A stretch of DNA of 64,000 bases, from positions 434,001-498,000 of the forward strand of contig JADNYJ010000010.1 in NCBI GenBank assembly GCA_015501075.1. The letters are read 5' to 3'. The notes beneath the pieces were generated by a model, which did no database searches, was not told the DNA's origin, and saw only the letters and a program-made list of their open reading frames with translations. The stretch's first letter is position 1. Each line of letters starts with the position of its first letter. The position numbers and the translations under genes are program-made. The DNA is from Gymnopilus junonius (lineage: Eukaryota > Basidiomycota > Agaricomycetes > Agaricales > Galerinaceae). Of the stretch, positions 10,375 to 20,700 are shown one piece after another.

Positions 10375-11464
10375 ATGTCACACACCAATTCCGACTCGGA
10401 GGATTTCGAAGACCTCGAAGACCTCAAGTGCAGGAGCAGAAACTCGCGCTCCAGAGGGAAGAGCTTCGTCAGAAGTGGGAGTGGATGGAGCAGAGGCGAT
10501 AGGAGGCAGAGGAGCGTGCAGAGGCGGAACGGGCAGCGAAGAAGCACGGAAGGTGGCCGAAGCGGAGGCAGCAGCAGAGGCGGAGAAAGCGGCGGAGGTG
10601 GAGCAGAGGAAAACCGCGAAGGGGAAGAAGAAGGTGCAGAAGGCAGCTGCGGCACAGCAGCAGGTGGTCGCGACGCGGGAGTCGGCCGGAGTGTATGAGG
10701 CGGTGGACGGAGTCATCTGCATCTGGTGCGTGCAGGCGGGGGCGGAGTGCCTATGGCCAAGGTAAGTCCCATTTAATGTTTCTTTGTTATGATTTATTTT
10801 TTTGACTTGTGATTTGTTTTTAGGGAGGGTACCAGCAAGGCGGTGTCGTGCAACCGCTGCCGAGTGCAGTGCAAAGCTTGCAAGACTGGTGGAGGAGCTG
10901 CGAGGTCGGAGGGTCGGACAGAGTCGGAAGTACGACCAGCCAAGGCGACGGGGGCGGCAAAGCCCAAGCCCAAGACGACGGCGGAGGCGCAGAAAGGGCC
11001 GGGTATCGAGCACATTGCTCGATACCTGAGGGAGATCCAGGACTTGTTGGAAGACATGTCCTGGATTCAAGATCCCCCATATGCACCGTCGGAGCCAAGT
11101 GCATCGGAGTACATACCATCGGACCAGGAGGGAAATCAACCGGAGGCAGGAGTATTTGAACGAGAGGTATGAGAGGGTCGTGGCGGCCTTAGACGCGGGG
11201 AAGAAGGTTGAGGTGGACGAGTCGGAGGAGTCAGAGGAGTCGGAGAAGGAGGTAGTCGGAGCGGTGATGGGTGAACAGGAGGACGAGGGGTCGGATGCGG
11301 AAACGAGGAGTGATAGCGAGGGAGAGGTCAAGGTGTTGAAGAGGAAAAGGGATGAGTCGTCGGATTCGGAGGAGGATGAGGAGGAGGATGAGGATGAGGA
11401 TGACGGAGGATTAGAAGGGATGAGGATGTATGAGGCGCCAGCAAAGGTGCTCATCAATAGATAG
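10375..11464 (+). CDS. Antisense accessory gene of the chromovirus: Cys-cluster protein with acidic tail
   Basis: The gene runs opposite to pol, from an ATG at 10375 (130 bp inside the 3' LTR) to a stop near 11464, tail-to-tail with pol, whose stop is 80 bp away. A canonical intron (GTAAGTCCC...GTTTTTAG, about 10762-10823) separates two half-motifs: C-x2-C-x6-C (CIWCVQAGAEC) before it and C-x2-C-x3-C-x2-C (CNRCRVQCKAC) after it. The N-terminus is acidic, then Ala/Glu/Lys-rich and probably coiled-coil. The C-terminal half holds SWIQDPPYAPSEPS and a long Glu/Asp-rich tail with a KRKRDE basic patch. A single missing base at 10425/10426 (ancestral CpG) breaks the frame early. A nuclear or nucleic-acid-binding role is inference only; no known function. 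Confidence 0.7.
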
Positions 11465-11544
11465 TAGTTTTGTAGTGTTTTAATTTTTTTCTTTTTCTAT
11501 ATACTTGTCTTTCTTGTTAATGATGTTTTTTGGTGAATCGTAAG

Positions 11545-14500
11545 CTAAGTGAGAGATGAAAGAGGTCCGGGTTTGTCGGGGTAAGCGGAGTGAAAGTCGG
11601 AGATGAGGTCGGGTGCGTGTTCGAGTTCAGTAGCTGGGAGCCAGGATTGTTCTTCATCGGTGCCTTCATAACCTAACCAGCGAACCAAGTACAATAGTTT
11701 GCACTTGCGTCATTGATCAAGCTTGGAGTCGAGGACTTCAGCGATTTCATATTCGATTTCGCCTTCGACTTCAACAGGCGGAGGCGGAGATTGAGTCCGA
11801 TTCGGAATATCATTCAGGAGTAAACGGTTCCAGCATAGAAACGTGGTAAACGGGGTGAACACCGTGCATGGAGTCAGGAAGTCGTAAAGTAAAAGAGTGT
11901 GTGCCAGCTTTGGCGATGATATCAAAAGGACCGTAATATTTTTCGGAGAGTTTCTTGGAGGGCATGTGGTGCGGAAGAACTTTGCTTTGACAATGCTTGC
12001 TGTCCGACTTGGAAGTCGGGGGGCGGAGTGCGTCGGAGGTCGGCGGAGACTTGATAATGCTTTTGTGATTCAGCGATAGCATTCTTGAGTTCTTTGTGTA
12101 ATTCGTCTAGATCAACAACAAAATCGTGAGCGCGAGCAGAGGCGAGGTCGCGTTCGGGGTGGATAGCCATGTTAGGGTGGTAACCTTTATTAGCGAAGAA
12201 TGGTGAAATGCCAGTAGTAGCACTAGGAGCATTGTTGTAAGCAAACTCTGCAAGAGGTAATAGACTTGACCAATTATCTTGCTGTAGTTGCAATAAATTG
12301 GAGGTATTGCTCTAGTGTCTGATTAGTACATTCAGTCTGGCCATCACCTTCAGGATGGTATCCGGAAGTGAAATGGAGTTTCATGTCGAGTGCTTTTCCT
12401 AAGGATCAGGAAGAAGCAGGAGACGAATTCAGGTCCGCGGTCGGAGGTGACGTGTTCGGGGATGCCATGCTTGGAGAACACATGAATGACAAAAGCATGG
12501 CAAGGTCTTCGGAGGTGCAAGCGGAGGTGGTCGGAATGAATATAGCTTGCTTAGTGAGTCAGTCAACAACGACTAGGATCACGTGTGTCCGTCGGACGTC
12601 GGAAGGATTTCGATAAAGTCCATTGATATTGAATTCCAGGGACGTTCGGGGATCGGGAGCTGCTTGAGCAATCCGTAGGGTTTGTGTGTTGAGGTTTGGA
12701 ATGCATACATGTCGTACACGATTTGCAATACTTCTTACGAAGTCTCGTAGTCCAGGCCAGGTGTATTCACGAAGGATAAGACTAGTCATCTTATTTTGTC
12801 CAGGGTGTCCGGCGAGGATATGATCGTGCTTGTGTCGGAGGATGCGGAGTGGAGGTCAGATGCGTCAGGAACATAGATGCGTGATTCATGACGGAGGTAA
12901 CCATCTGGATCAAGGGACCAGTGTGGTTTTGGTTCCTTCATGTGAGCAAGGTAAACTGGGTCGGAGGGTAGTGCAGTGAGGATGTTATGTCGGAGTAGGT
13001 CGGAGTCCATGAGGGATACTGCACAGGAGGGTGGGTTCAAAGAGTTGGGTGGCACGGAGGGATGCGGAGAGTTGTTCTTGGGTGAAAATAGGTCGGAAGT
13101 TGCTTGGGTTAATGCTTGCATAGTCGCTATTTCCCCCTTTGGGATAGATGTCCCATCGTCTAGTTAAAGAGTCAGGTTTCGTACCGAGACGTCCAGGGCA
13201 GAAGCGGATGATGAGGTTGAATTGGCAGAGATATTCGGACCAGTGGGCTTGTCGGCGAGTAAGAACTTTAGTAGTTGCAAAGTACGTTAAATTCTTGTGG
13301 TCAGTGACGATGTCGATCGGAGCGGCGGAGCCTTCCAGATAATGTCGCCATACTTTAAACGCGTCGAAGATTGCTAGTAGTTCTTTGTCGTGGGTGTCAT
13401 AGTTGATTTCAGGACCTGTGAAAGTACGTGAGTGAAACGCAACAGGGTGAATCTCATCATCGGAGGTGCGGATGGAGAGGATCGCTCCAAGCGCATAGTC
13501 GGAAGCGTCAGTTTCCACAATAATCGGATGGTCGGGAACCCAGTGAGTAAGTATCGGAGCAGTTGTAAACGCTTTCTTGAGCTTGTTGAAGGCTTTTCGA
13601 GCAGCGTCGTTGAATTGCCAAGGGGTTCCTTTCCTAGTGAGTCGGGTGAGCGGAACAACGATGTCGGAGTAGTCAGAGATAAATCGTCGGTAGAAATTCG
13701 CGAAACCTAAGAAGGATTGAACATCCTTAATCTTCTTGGGTTCGGGCCAATCTTGGATAGTCTTGATCTTGCTTTCATCCATCTTGAGGCCTTCTGGTGA
13801 AAGAATGAATCCAAGGTAATTAACCGTGTTCGTAGAGAAATTGCATTTGTCGGAGTGGGCATACAGACCGTGTTGTCGGAGACGTCGGAGGACTTCGCGA
13901 ACGTGTTCCTTATGCTGGGTAGGATCATCGGAGTAGATCAGGATGTCGTCGAGGTAAACGATGACAGACACATCTAATAAATCACTTAGTATGTCGTTCA
14001 TGAAGCGTTGAAAAACGGCAGGGCATTGGACAGTCCAAATGGCATAACGTTCCATTCAAACGATCCATAGCGTGTTCGGAACGCTGTTTTCCATTCGTCG
14101 CCTTCCGCTATGCGGACTAGGTGATAGGCATGTCGGAGGTCGATAGCCGTATAGATGCGTGCTTTACCAGCAGTGGACAGGAGGTCGGAGATGAGCGGAA
14201 GCGGATATCGGTCTTTCTTCGTGATCTTGTTTAATCCTCTAAAGTCAACGCAAAGTCGTAGTGATCCATCCTTTTTGCGAACGAAAAGGATCGGAGCGCC
14301 ATGCGGAGAGGTTGAAGGTCGAATGAAACCGATTGGAGGTGCTCGTCGATAAATTCTCGGAGGGATTGAAGTTCGGATTGCGAAAGGGAGTACATATTTC
14401 CAACGGGAGGGGAAGTGCCAGGTTCGAGATTGATCTTGAGGTCGTAAGGTCGATGGGGTGCGAGCGTGTCAGCTTTAGATTTACTGAAGACATCCGCAAA

Positions 14501-16563
14501 GTCATGGTATTCAGGAGGAATACTAGACAGATCAGGCGCTTCGTCGGAGACGGAAGCGGCATGAGCGGAGATGGCGGGATCGGAGAGGTGAACTGTGAAA
14601 CTTTGAGCGCCAGGTAACTTGCATGCTCTTGCGAAAGCAGCTGCGTTGATTAGCGAGACGCGAGGTGCATCAGAAGATGCTACAGAGGTCGGAGGGGTCG
14701 GAGGTGTAACCGTAGGGGTAGTCGGAGGAAGCGGAGGGGTCGGAGGTTCCAATAATGGAGGTGTAGGCAGCAGAGCTGGCCTATGGGATGACGTCGGAGC
14801 CGGGTTGTCAAGTAGTTCGGAACGGAAGTCGATACGGCCCAATTTCCAGTCAATCAACGGATTGTAGCGGAAGAGCCAGTTATATCCTAGAACCAGAACA
14901 CAGGAGGAGTCCAGCGAGGTTACGAAAAAGTCAATAGTAATAGTTTCACCGGAGGGAAATGTAATCGGAATGGAGAGGGTTTCAGTAATCATGTTGCCGT
15001 AGGAGCCATCAATCAGTTTGAGCTTAACCGGATCGATCGGAGAAGGGAGTAAATTATTAGAACGGATAAAACGGGTATCAACAAAACAATGGCTAGAGCC
15101 AGAGTCAATTAACGTTAGTGACTTAAGGTCGGGTCGGAGCGGAGATGTTAACGAGAGTCGGAGAGAGTCGGGGTCAGAAAGAGCGGACGCATTGAGCCTT
15201 ACTTCCTTCGTATGCACACAGCCAGTGTCAACGCGATCCCCAGTGTGTGCGAAGGGATGAGGACCGCTGACTATTTTTTTGAATCCTCGGTGCTGGGATT
15301 CGAAACTTTGGCGGCGCGTGCTTTTGCCTTGGAGGCGGAGGAAGTGGACTTCGGACACTCGCTAGCTCGGTGTCCAAGCGACCCACAGAAGAGACAGAGA
15401 TTGTTGTCGAAGCGGCGTTTGCGTTCTTCGGCGGTCAGCTTGCCATCCTTGCCAAGTTTGTCGGAGATGGAGTCGGAGGTTTTCGAGCCGGAGGAGTTGC
15501 CCGAGTTGTTCTTGCGGTAGGAAGAGGATTGCGAGGACTTATTGTTGTTGTTGTTATTGCCGTGGTTGTGGTTTGAACGTTTGTCGGAGGACTTGTCGGA
15601 GGTACGATCGGACGGTTTGTCGGAGGACCTTTGCGCATTCTTGTCCTGTCGTGGCTTCTCGCGACGCGTTCCCAGTAACGAGTGTCGATATCCTGGGCGA
15701 GCTCTCGAAGGTCTTCGAGAGTTTGTGGCTTGCCACGGCTAGCCATAACGTCCTTGATGCGTTCCGCCAGACCGGAGTAGTAGCGGTGTCGGAGAGCGAC
15801 GCTGTCCCAGCGCGAGCGAATAGACAAGCGCTTGAATTCCACGTTGTACTTGATGATCCTTTGGTTTTCAGGCATCTTCAAGTTTTCGAGGGCTACAGCG
15901 GCGTCGGAGGTCGGATCGAACGGACCAAATTCGGACTTCAGCACGCCATAAAGGCTTGCCAGTTGTCCATCCACGGTTCAATAGTTGTTGAGTCCAGTAT
16001 TGCGGGCTCAAAAAATTCCATCGCAAGGCCGCGAAGATAGGAGAGGGCGAACGTGACCTTGTCTTCATCGGCGGTGTAGGCGCGGTTGTTTCGGAAGTAA
16101 AGGTTACACTGTAAAATAAAACCGTTGAGTTTCCGGGTGTCGGAGCCGTCGAAGGTGTCGGGCTCGCGGGCTTTGGTCTTGGTAACCTTAGGGCTATCGC
16201 GACGCCTGAGCTCTTTTGTCATGAGCATCATGGCTTCAGCGAGATTCGGAGTGGGGTCGTGGTCGGAGTTGTGATCGGAATGATCGGAGTGATCGGAGTG
16301 GTGGGGGTCAAAATCGTCGCCATCATCGTCGGGGTGGGTTCACCACCAGGGGAACCAGGAGCAGGAGGTGGCAACGGGTTGGGACTGGGTTGTCTCGTTG
16401 ATGAAGGTCCCGAGGGTAGGGGAGTCAGAGTGCTGAGGCTGGACGGAGGTTGTGTGTTCGGACGGTCAGGGTAGTCTCTGACATTCTGAATCACAATAGT
16501 GCGGGATTCATTTTGTCCAGCTGCACGGGAGTTGGCAGTAGTACGGGATGTTGTGGTGGGCAT
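11545..16563 (-). pseudogene. gag-pol polyprotein of chromovirus copy 2 (frameshifted)
   Basis: The ORF starts at ATG 16563 and ends at 11545. Gag spans about 15350-16563 and ends with the zinc knuckle CLFCGSLGHRASEC near 15360-15400. Protease shows IDSGSSHCF near 15085; reverse transcriptase shows [10 protein letters not shown] and VYLDDILIYSDD near 13950-14050; RNase H has ETDASDYALGAIL; integrase has the zinc region and GYHPEGDGQTE; the C-terminus is a chromodomain (LYLVRWLGYEG). Frame changes occur at about 16334, 15947, 15280, 14334, 14022, 12687, 12584 and 11991, each explained by one missing base. TGA codons at about 12567 and in the chromodomain (about 11712) sit at former CGA codons. 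The protein parts are complete but this copy cannot be translated as written. Confidence 0.93.
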
Positions 16564-16587
16564 AGTCGGGAGTCCAGAAGCGGTATG

Positions 16588-16598
16588 AGTTCGTATAT
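16588..16598 (-). other. Self-complementary primer-binding site of copy 2
   Basis: Two bases inside the 5' LTR the minus strand reads ATATACGAACT. This is the exact reverse complement of AGTTCGTATAT at 16831-16841, the predicted 5' end of the element's RNA. An 11-nt match of this kind is the arrangement used by Tf1-type elements, which prime reverse transcription from their own RNA end and not from a tRNA. No match to a tRNA 3' end is evident at this position. Confidence 0.75.
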
Positions 16599-16600
16599 AC

Positions 16601-17074
16601 TGTTAAGTTCTCGACAAAGGAAGGGCGGAGTAGGCAGAGGAGATCCACGTCGGAGCTACGTCGGAGTACGTCGGTGTCGGAGTTGGTCTTAGCGTAACGT
16701 ATGTAGATGTAGGGTTGAGACTTCAGCTTCAACGTGTGTGTTGCGCTCCGTTGTCTGGACGTTGTCTCGAATTTCGGAGTCGGATCGGAACGAGAGAGCG
16801 GAGTAGAGAGCGTGGATTGATTAACGAACAATATACGAACTAAGGTACCTAATAATAGTTCTAAGGTTTTTATACTACGGAGGAAACTAAGCGGAGACCG
16901 TACGTGTACTAGTGAGCAGGCAGACGTGTAAGTTACTCTGCGCTACTCGGAGTTGACTAGCTACGTGTAATCTAAGTGTCTACGTGTTCCGGGACTTGTA
17001 GTACTTCGAGGGGATCATGAGGTCGGAGTTCGTATAGTTGGAGATCGGAGTTGGTCGGAGGCGCGTATATAACA
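16601..17074 (-). repeat. 5' LTR of chromovirus copy 2
   Basis: 474 bp with the same ends as the other LTR. It keeps more CpGs than the left LTR. It lacks one base in TCGACAAAGG (16615/16616), where the left LTR reads TCGATGAAAGG, so the ancestor was probably TCGACGAAAGG. Confidence 0.95.
16841..16874 (-). promoter_or_regulatory. TATA box and predicted RNA start in the 5' LTR
   Basis: On the minus strand TATAAAAACC (16865-16874) lies 33 nt upstream of AGTTCGTATATTG (from 16841). The spacing fits a polymerase II start at the A of AGTTCG. The same pair is present in the LTRs at 2777-3260 and 38241-38700. The start point is inferred from spacing and from complementarity to the primer site. Confidence 0.65.
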
Positions 17075-17765
17075 CCACCTCATTGCAGCTCACGCCTGGG
17101 CCCTAGGCAGAGTAGCCTATCCCAACGTGCCTATCAAGCAGCCTGCAAGATCTGCGAGCTTCCTGTATGTGTATTTATGCTCAATGTGCCATCTCACAAC
17201 ATGATCACGCAAGTCTTTAGAAAGCTGAGGAGCCATTGAGGACGAACAAGAGATGAGCGTCGTTAAGCCCTTGCTTATCTAGCCGATCACCAAAGCCATA
17301 TATAACCTTTGTTTGGTTGTGGGAAGTTACACGTGACCCTCAAAAAAATTCGGTTCCAATTCCAATTCAAACTAATATGCAAAACCCTGTATAATTTTTT
17401 GGAATTTCTGGTGAATACTGTCACCGACGTGCACGTGGCAAGCTCATCACAAAAACAGGAAAAATGTATAGGGGTATTACTTTGCGGTCTAAGAACAATA
17501 ATTTTGAACTGCTTTTCTACGTTCTTAAGACAGGAATATGAGTGTATACGAGTGTATATATTATAAGTAAACCAACCATTTCCGGACAAAATCCCCAAAA
17601 CCGGCCATTTTGTGGAACGTCCCTTTGGTCTAATGTCAGGGGTCCTGACAAAACCCTCTCTCTGTCACTACGTGACTACGAGTCGGGGAATTCAATTGTA
17701 AGCGGTTTATTGTGAATTGAGATTCTACGAAAATTACATTGAGATATAATATAATATTATACATC
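17075..17765. other. Intergenic region, no gene recognised
   Basis: Between the chromovirus end and the stop of the helicase gene there are only short ORFs without recognisable motifs. The stretch near 17700-17765 is A/T-rich, as is usual for a 3' end. Confidence 0.55.
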
Positions 17766-20700
17766 CTAATCTATCCTCCAAATCTCAGCAACTTGCGACA
17801 GATATTCATGGCCTTCGACTCGGAAGACGGTTAGGAGTTCCCGGTCGTGACCGGAAAAAGCTGTTGGGCGTTGAGTAGCCAGAGAAGGAACCCCGCCTCC
17901 AGGTAGCCGAGTCGTGGAAGAGAATGGCGAATCTATAGGTGTAGCTGCTCTCGACTGTTGGCGGGACTGGCTGGCGAGCCGCTCATCGTTATATCGGTTG
18001 AGAAGGGCCACAATTTCCCTCGTCATGATGTCCAGTTCCTTGATCTCTTGGCTAGAAAGGGTGTAGTCCTTATCCAAGTATTCGTCGCCAGATTCAAATT
18101 CATCCTCTTCCTCCCGGGGCAAAACAGGTAGCTTGTGTCCCCGTCGCTGACGGCTCATCGTAATACCCTCAAAAACACGAAGTAAACACGCTTCCATGGA
18201 TTTCTTCAGACGCTGAACGTCGTCCAAAACCCTCACCTCTCCGACAACTGGAAGCCACTCATCACACTCCAGACCCCGCTCGACTACTTCCACCTCATAC
18301 GCGCCGAACAAGATGTATGATAATGGGTCCAAACGGGTTGTCGTCACTAGGTATGTTTGGGAAGAGCCTGGCGTCGATAACGATTCATTCCTTCTTTTAT
18401 CAATGAATGCCAACAGTTGCTTCTCTTCAGGAGGGACGTCAGTCTGGTCCATTTCGCGCTTCCGGTGATTGACACTCGATGGATGGATAAGAGCATTCTA
18501 TTCAACGAGTCCCTAAGAAAGACAGCCAGCAAGAGAAAAAAATTGGCTGGCGTACCTTATCAATCGATGTTCGGTAGGTCCGTACACCAGAACGAACACC
18601 GAACTTGGGTTGACAAGCCACAGCAATCAACGCTGTCAGGAGAGGAAGAGAATTACCGTTCGCGTTTAAAGCACTTGGAACTATCAAGTTTCTTGGTGCG
18701 CCATCCGTATTCATGGAGCCACTAAATTGACCTCCTGCTGAAACCTCGATGACACCTGCACGATAAAGGGAGGCCAGCAAATGCCCCTTTACCTTTTGAA
18801 TCAAGAGTAAAGTCGGCTTCGATAAGAAGTTATCGACACAGAAACGATTTGCACTAATGTATTCACCGCGCGATTGCATAGCCCACCAGGCATTGTAGGC
18901 GCGTAGAGTCGCCAGGGCATCTGACCTGAATCCTTCTGGTGTCCATGAATTTTTCTTCTGTTGTGCTACTTCTTTAAGGTGCATTGGAGATAGGAAAGGA
19001 TCGCGATTCGTTAATATTGCGGCCAGCGTTAACGCATTATCTAAGCAACGGAAGAAACTGCCGAAAAGCACCAAGCGTCCCATCTGTGCGTCCACAGGCA
19101 GCTGTAAAAGCACTCGGCCGAGGGACGTCAAATTTTTCTCTGCATCGAGGGCTCCCGCCATTTGCAGGTCTTTTATGGCAGCGTGGACACGCCCAGGATC
19201 CGGTGCTTCGATGGCAGCGGCAAGAACTCCCTCTACGGTCATGCCAGTGAGACCCAGTGCCTTCACATGCATGACGACGTTGCTGAGGTCAACACGCTTC
19301 ATTTCTACAGTCTGGTAAGGACTAAGTGATTCCGCATGCGATTTGCTGAGGATACCGAAATATTCGCCTGATCGATGACGACCTGCACGACCTGCTCGTT
19401 GGTTCAGATTCGAAGTCCCTACCCAAGCGGAGACCAGCGACGACATATGTCTGTCAGGATCGTACCGTTGCTCTTTAACTTTGGCGGTATCGATGACATA
19501 TACGACATCAGGAATAGTAACAGAGGTTTCTGCTATATTCGTTGCTAAAATGATTCTGCGGACACCAGGGGCTGGGGGGTCAAATATAGCTTGCTGTTCT
19601 GCCAAGGGAATAGTTGAGTGCAAGACGTGTACCGAGTATTTGGGTGAATTGAAGTTGACAGTCAGAGGCCCAAGAGGCTGTTGTAGTGCCTTTTGGGTGG
19701 CAACGATCTCCTCCCATCCAGGAAGAAATACCAGCACATGTCCATCATCAGAAGTCTCGAGGACGTGCGCGATAGTTGCAGCGATAAAGGGATAAGGTAA
19801 CTCGAGATCATCCAAACGAACTTCGGCTTTGGGTGGACGGACACCCAGCTTCATGGCTTCTGGCTGGCCTAGTTCCTTGAATAGATACCTCTCAACATTC
19901 TCCTCTGCTACCACCCAACGCATGGGCCCGGTCAACAACTTGGGAGCAAAATCGTCCATGAAATATTTGGCGACAGGGAAGGACCGTCCTGGAACGTTTA
20001 TCACCCCGGCAGGATTGCCCGATTCATCGGCAAAGTAACGTTGGAAGAGGGTAGGGTCAATGGTAGCACTCATCAAGATAATCTTCAGCGTTTGATTCTT
20101 CGCCTTCTTCTGTGCCAAAATTTGTTTGAGAACGACCAAGAGTAGATCCGTGTCGACGTCGCGTTCGTGAACTTCATCCACAATTATATGTGTAATCTTA
20201 TCAAAATTAGCCTTCCCGTCCTGACCTGAGAGTACCGTATGCAGACGCTTCAAAAAGACACCAGTCGTGCAAAATGTGATCGAGCCATCCGGTTCAGGAT
20301 GCTTTGCGTCGAAGCGGACTTGGTAACCGACTGACTGTCCGACAGCCTCGCCTCGCTCGTTAGCGACACGATGGGCAACACTGATAGCAGCTAGCCTCCG
20401 AGGTTGTGTGCATATAACGTTACAGTTTGCACCTTCTCCTCGTTCTATGTAATCGTCTAAAATCATCTGCGGGATTTGCGTCGTCTTTCCTGAACCAGTG
20501 GCAGCCATACATATCGTTATATCATTATTCTCGATGTGTGACAAGACCTCCTTGGCCTGTGTATACACAGGCAATGATGCTCGGGTAGAACGCATGCGCT
20601 CCAGATTTGGATCAGCCAAATACGCTTTCCGTTTCTCAGACAGTCGATTCGACTTGGTTTCTAAGATGTGCTGGAAATTCTTTCCATGCCTAATGTTATA

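Larger units (their letters stand above)
9772..17074 (-). mobile_element. Complete Ty3/gypsy chromovirus, copy 2 (7.3 kb)
   Basis: Two 474-bp LTRs (9772-10245 and 16601-17074) bound the element. On the minus strand the order is 5' LTR, self-complementary primer site, gag with a CCHC knuckle, protease, reverse transcriptase, RNase H, integrase, chromodomain, then an antisense accessory gene, polypurine tract and 3' LTR. The LTRs are nearly identical, and most differences are CG against TG/CA, so insertion is fairly recent. gag-pol is broken by several single-base deletions at CpG sites and a few stops. Flanks do not give a simple target duplication: CTCAT directly precedes the left end, while the right end is followed by CCAC and then CTCAT. 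Confidence 0.95.

Noticed and set aside
9767..17083. Simple 5-bp target duplication for the chromovirus
   Set aside because: The five bases directly next to the two LTR ends differ; the CTCAT match is four bases away on one side.
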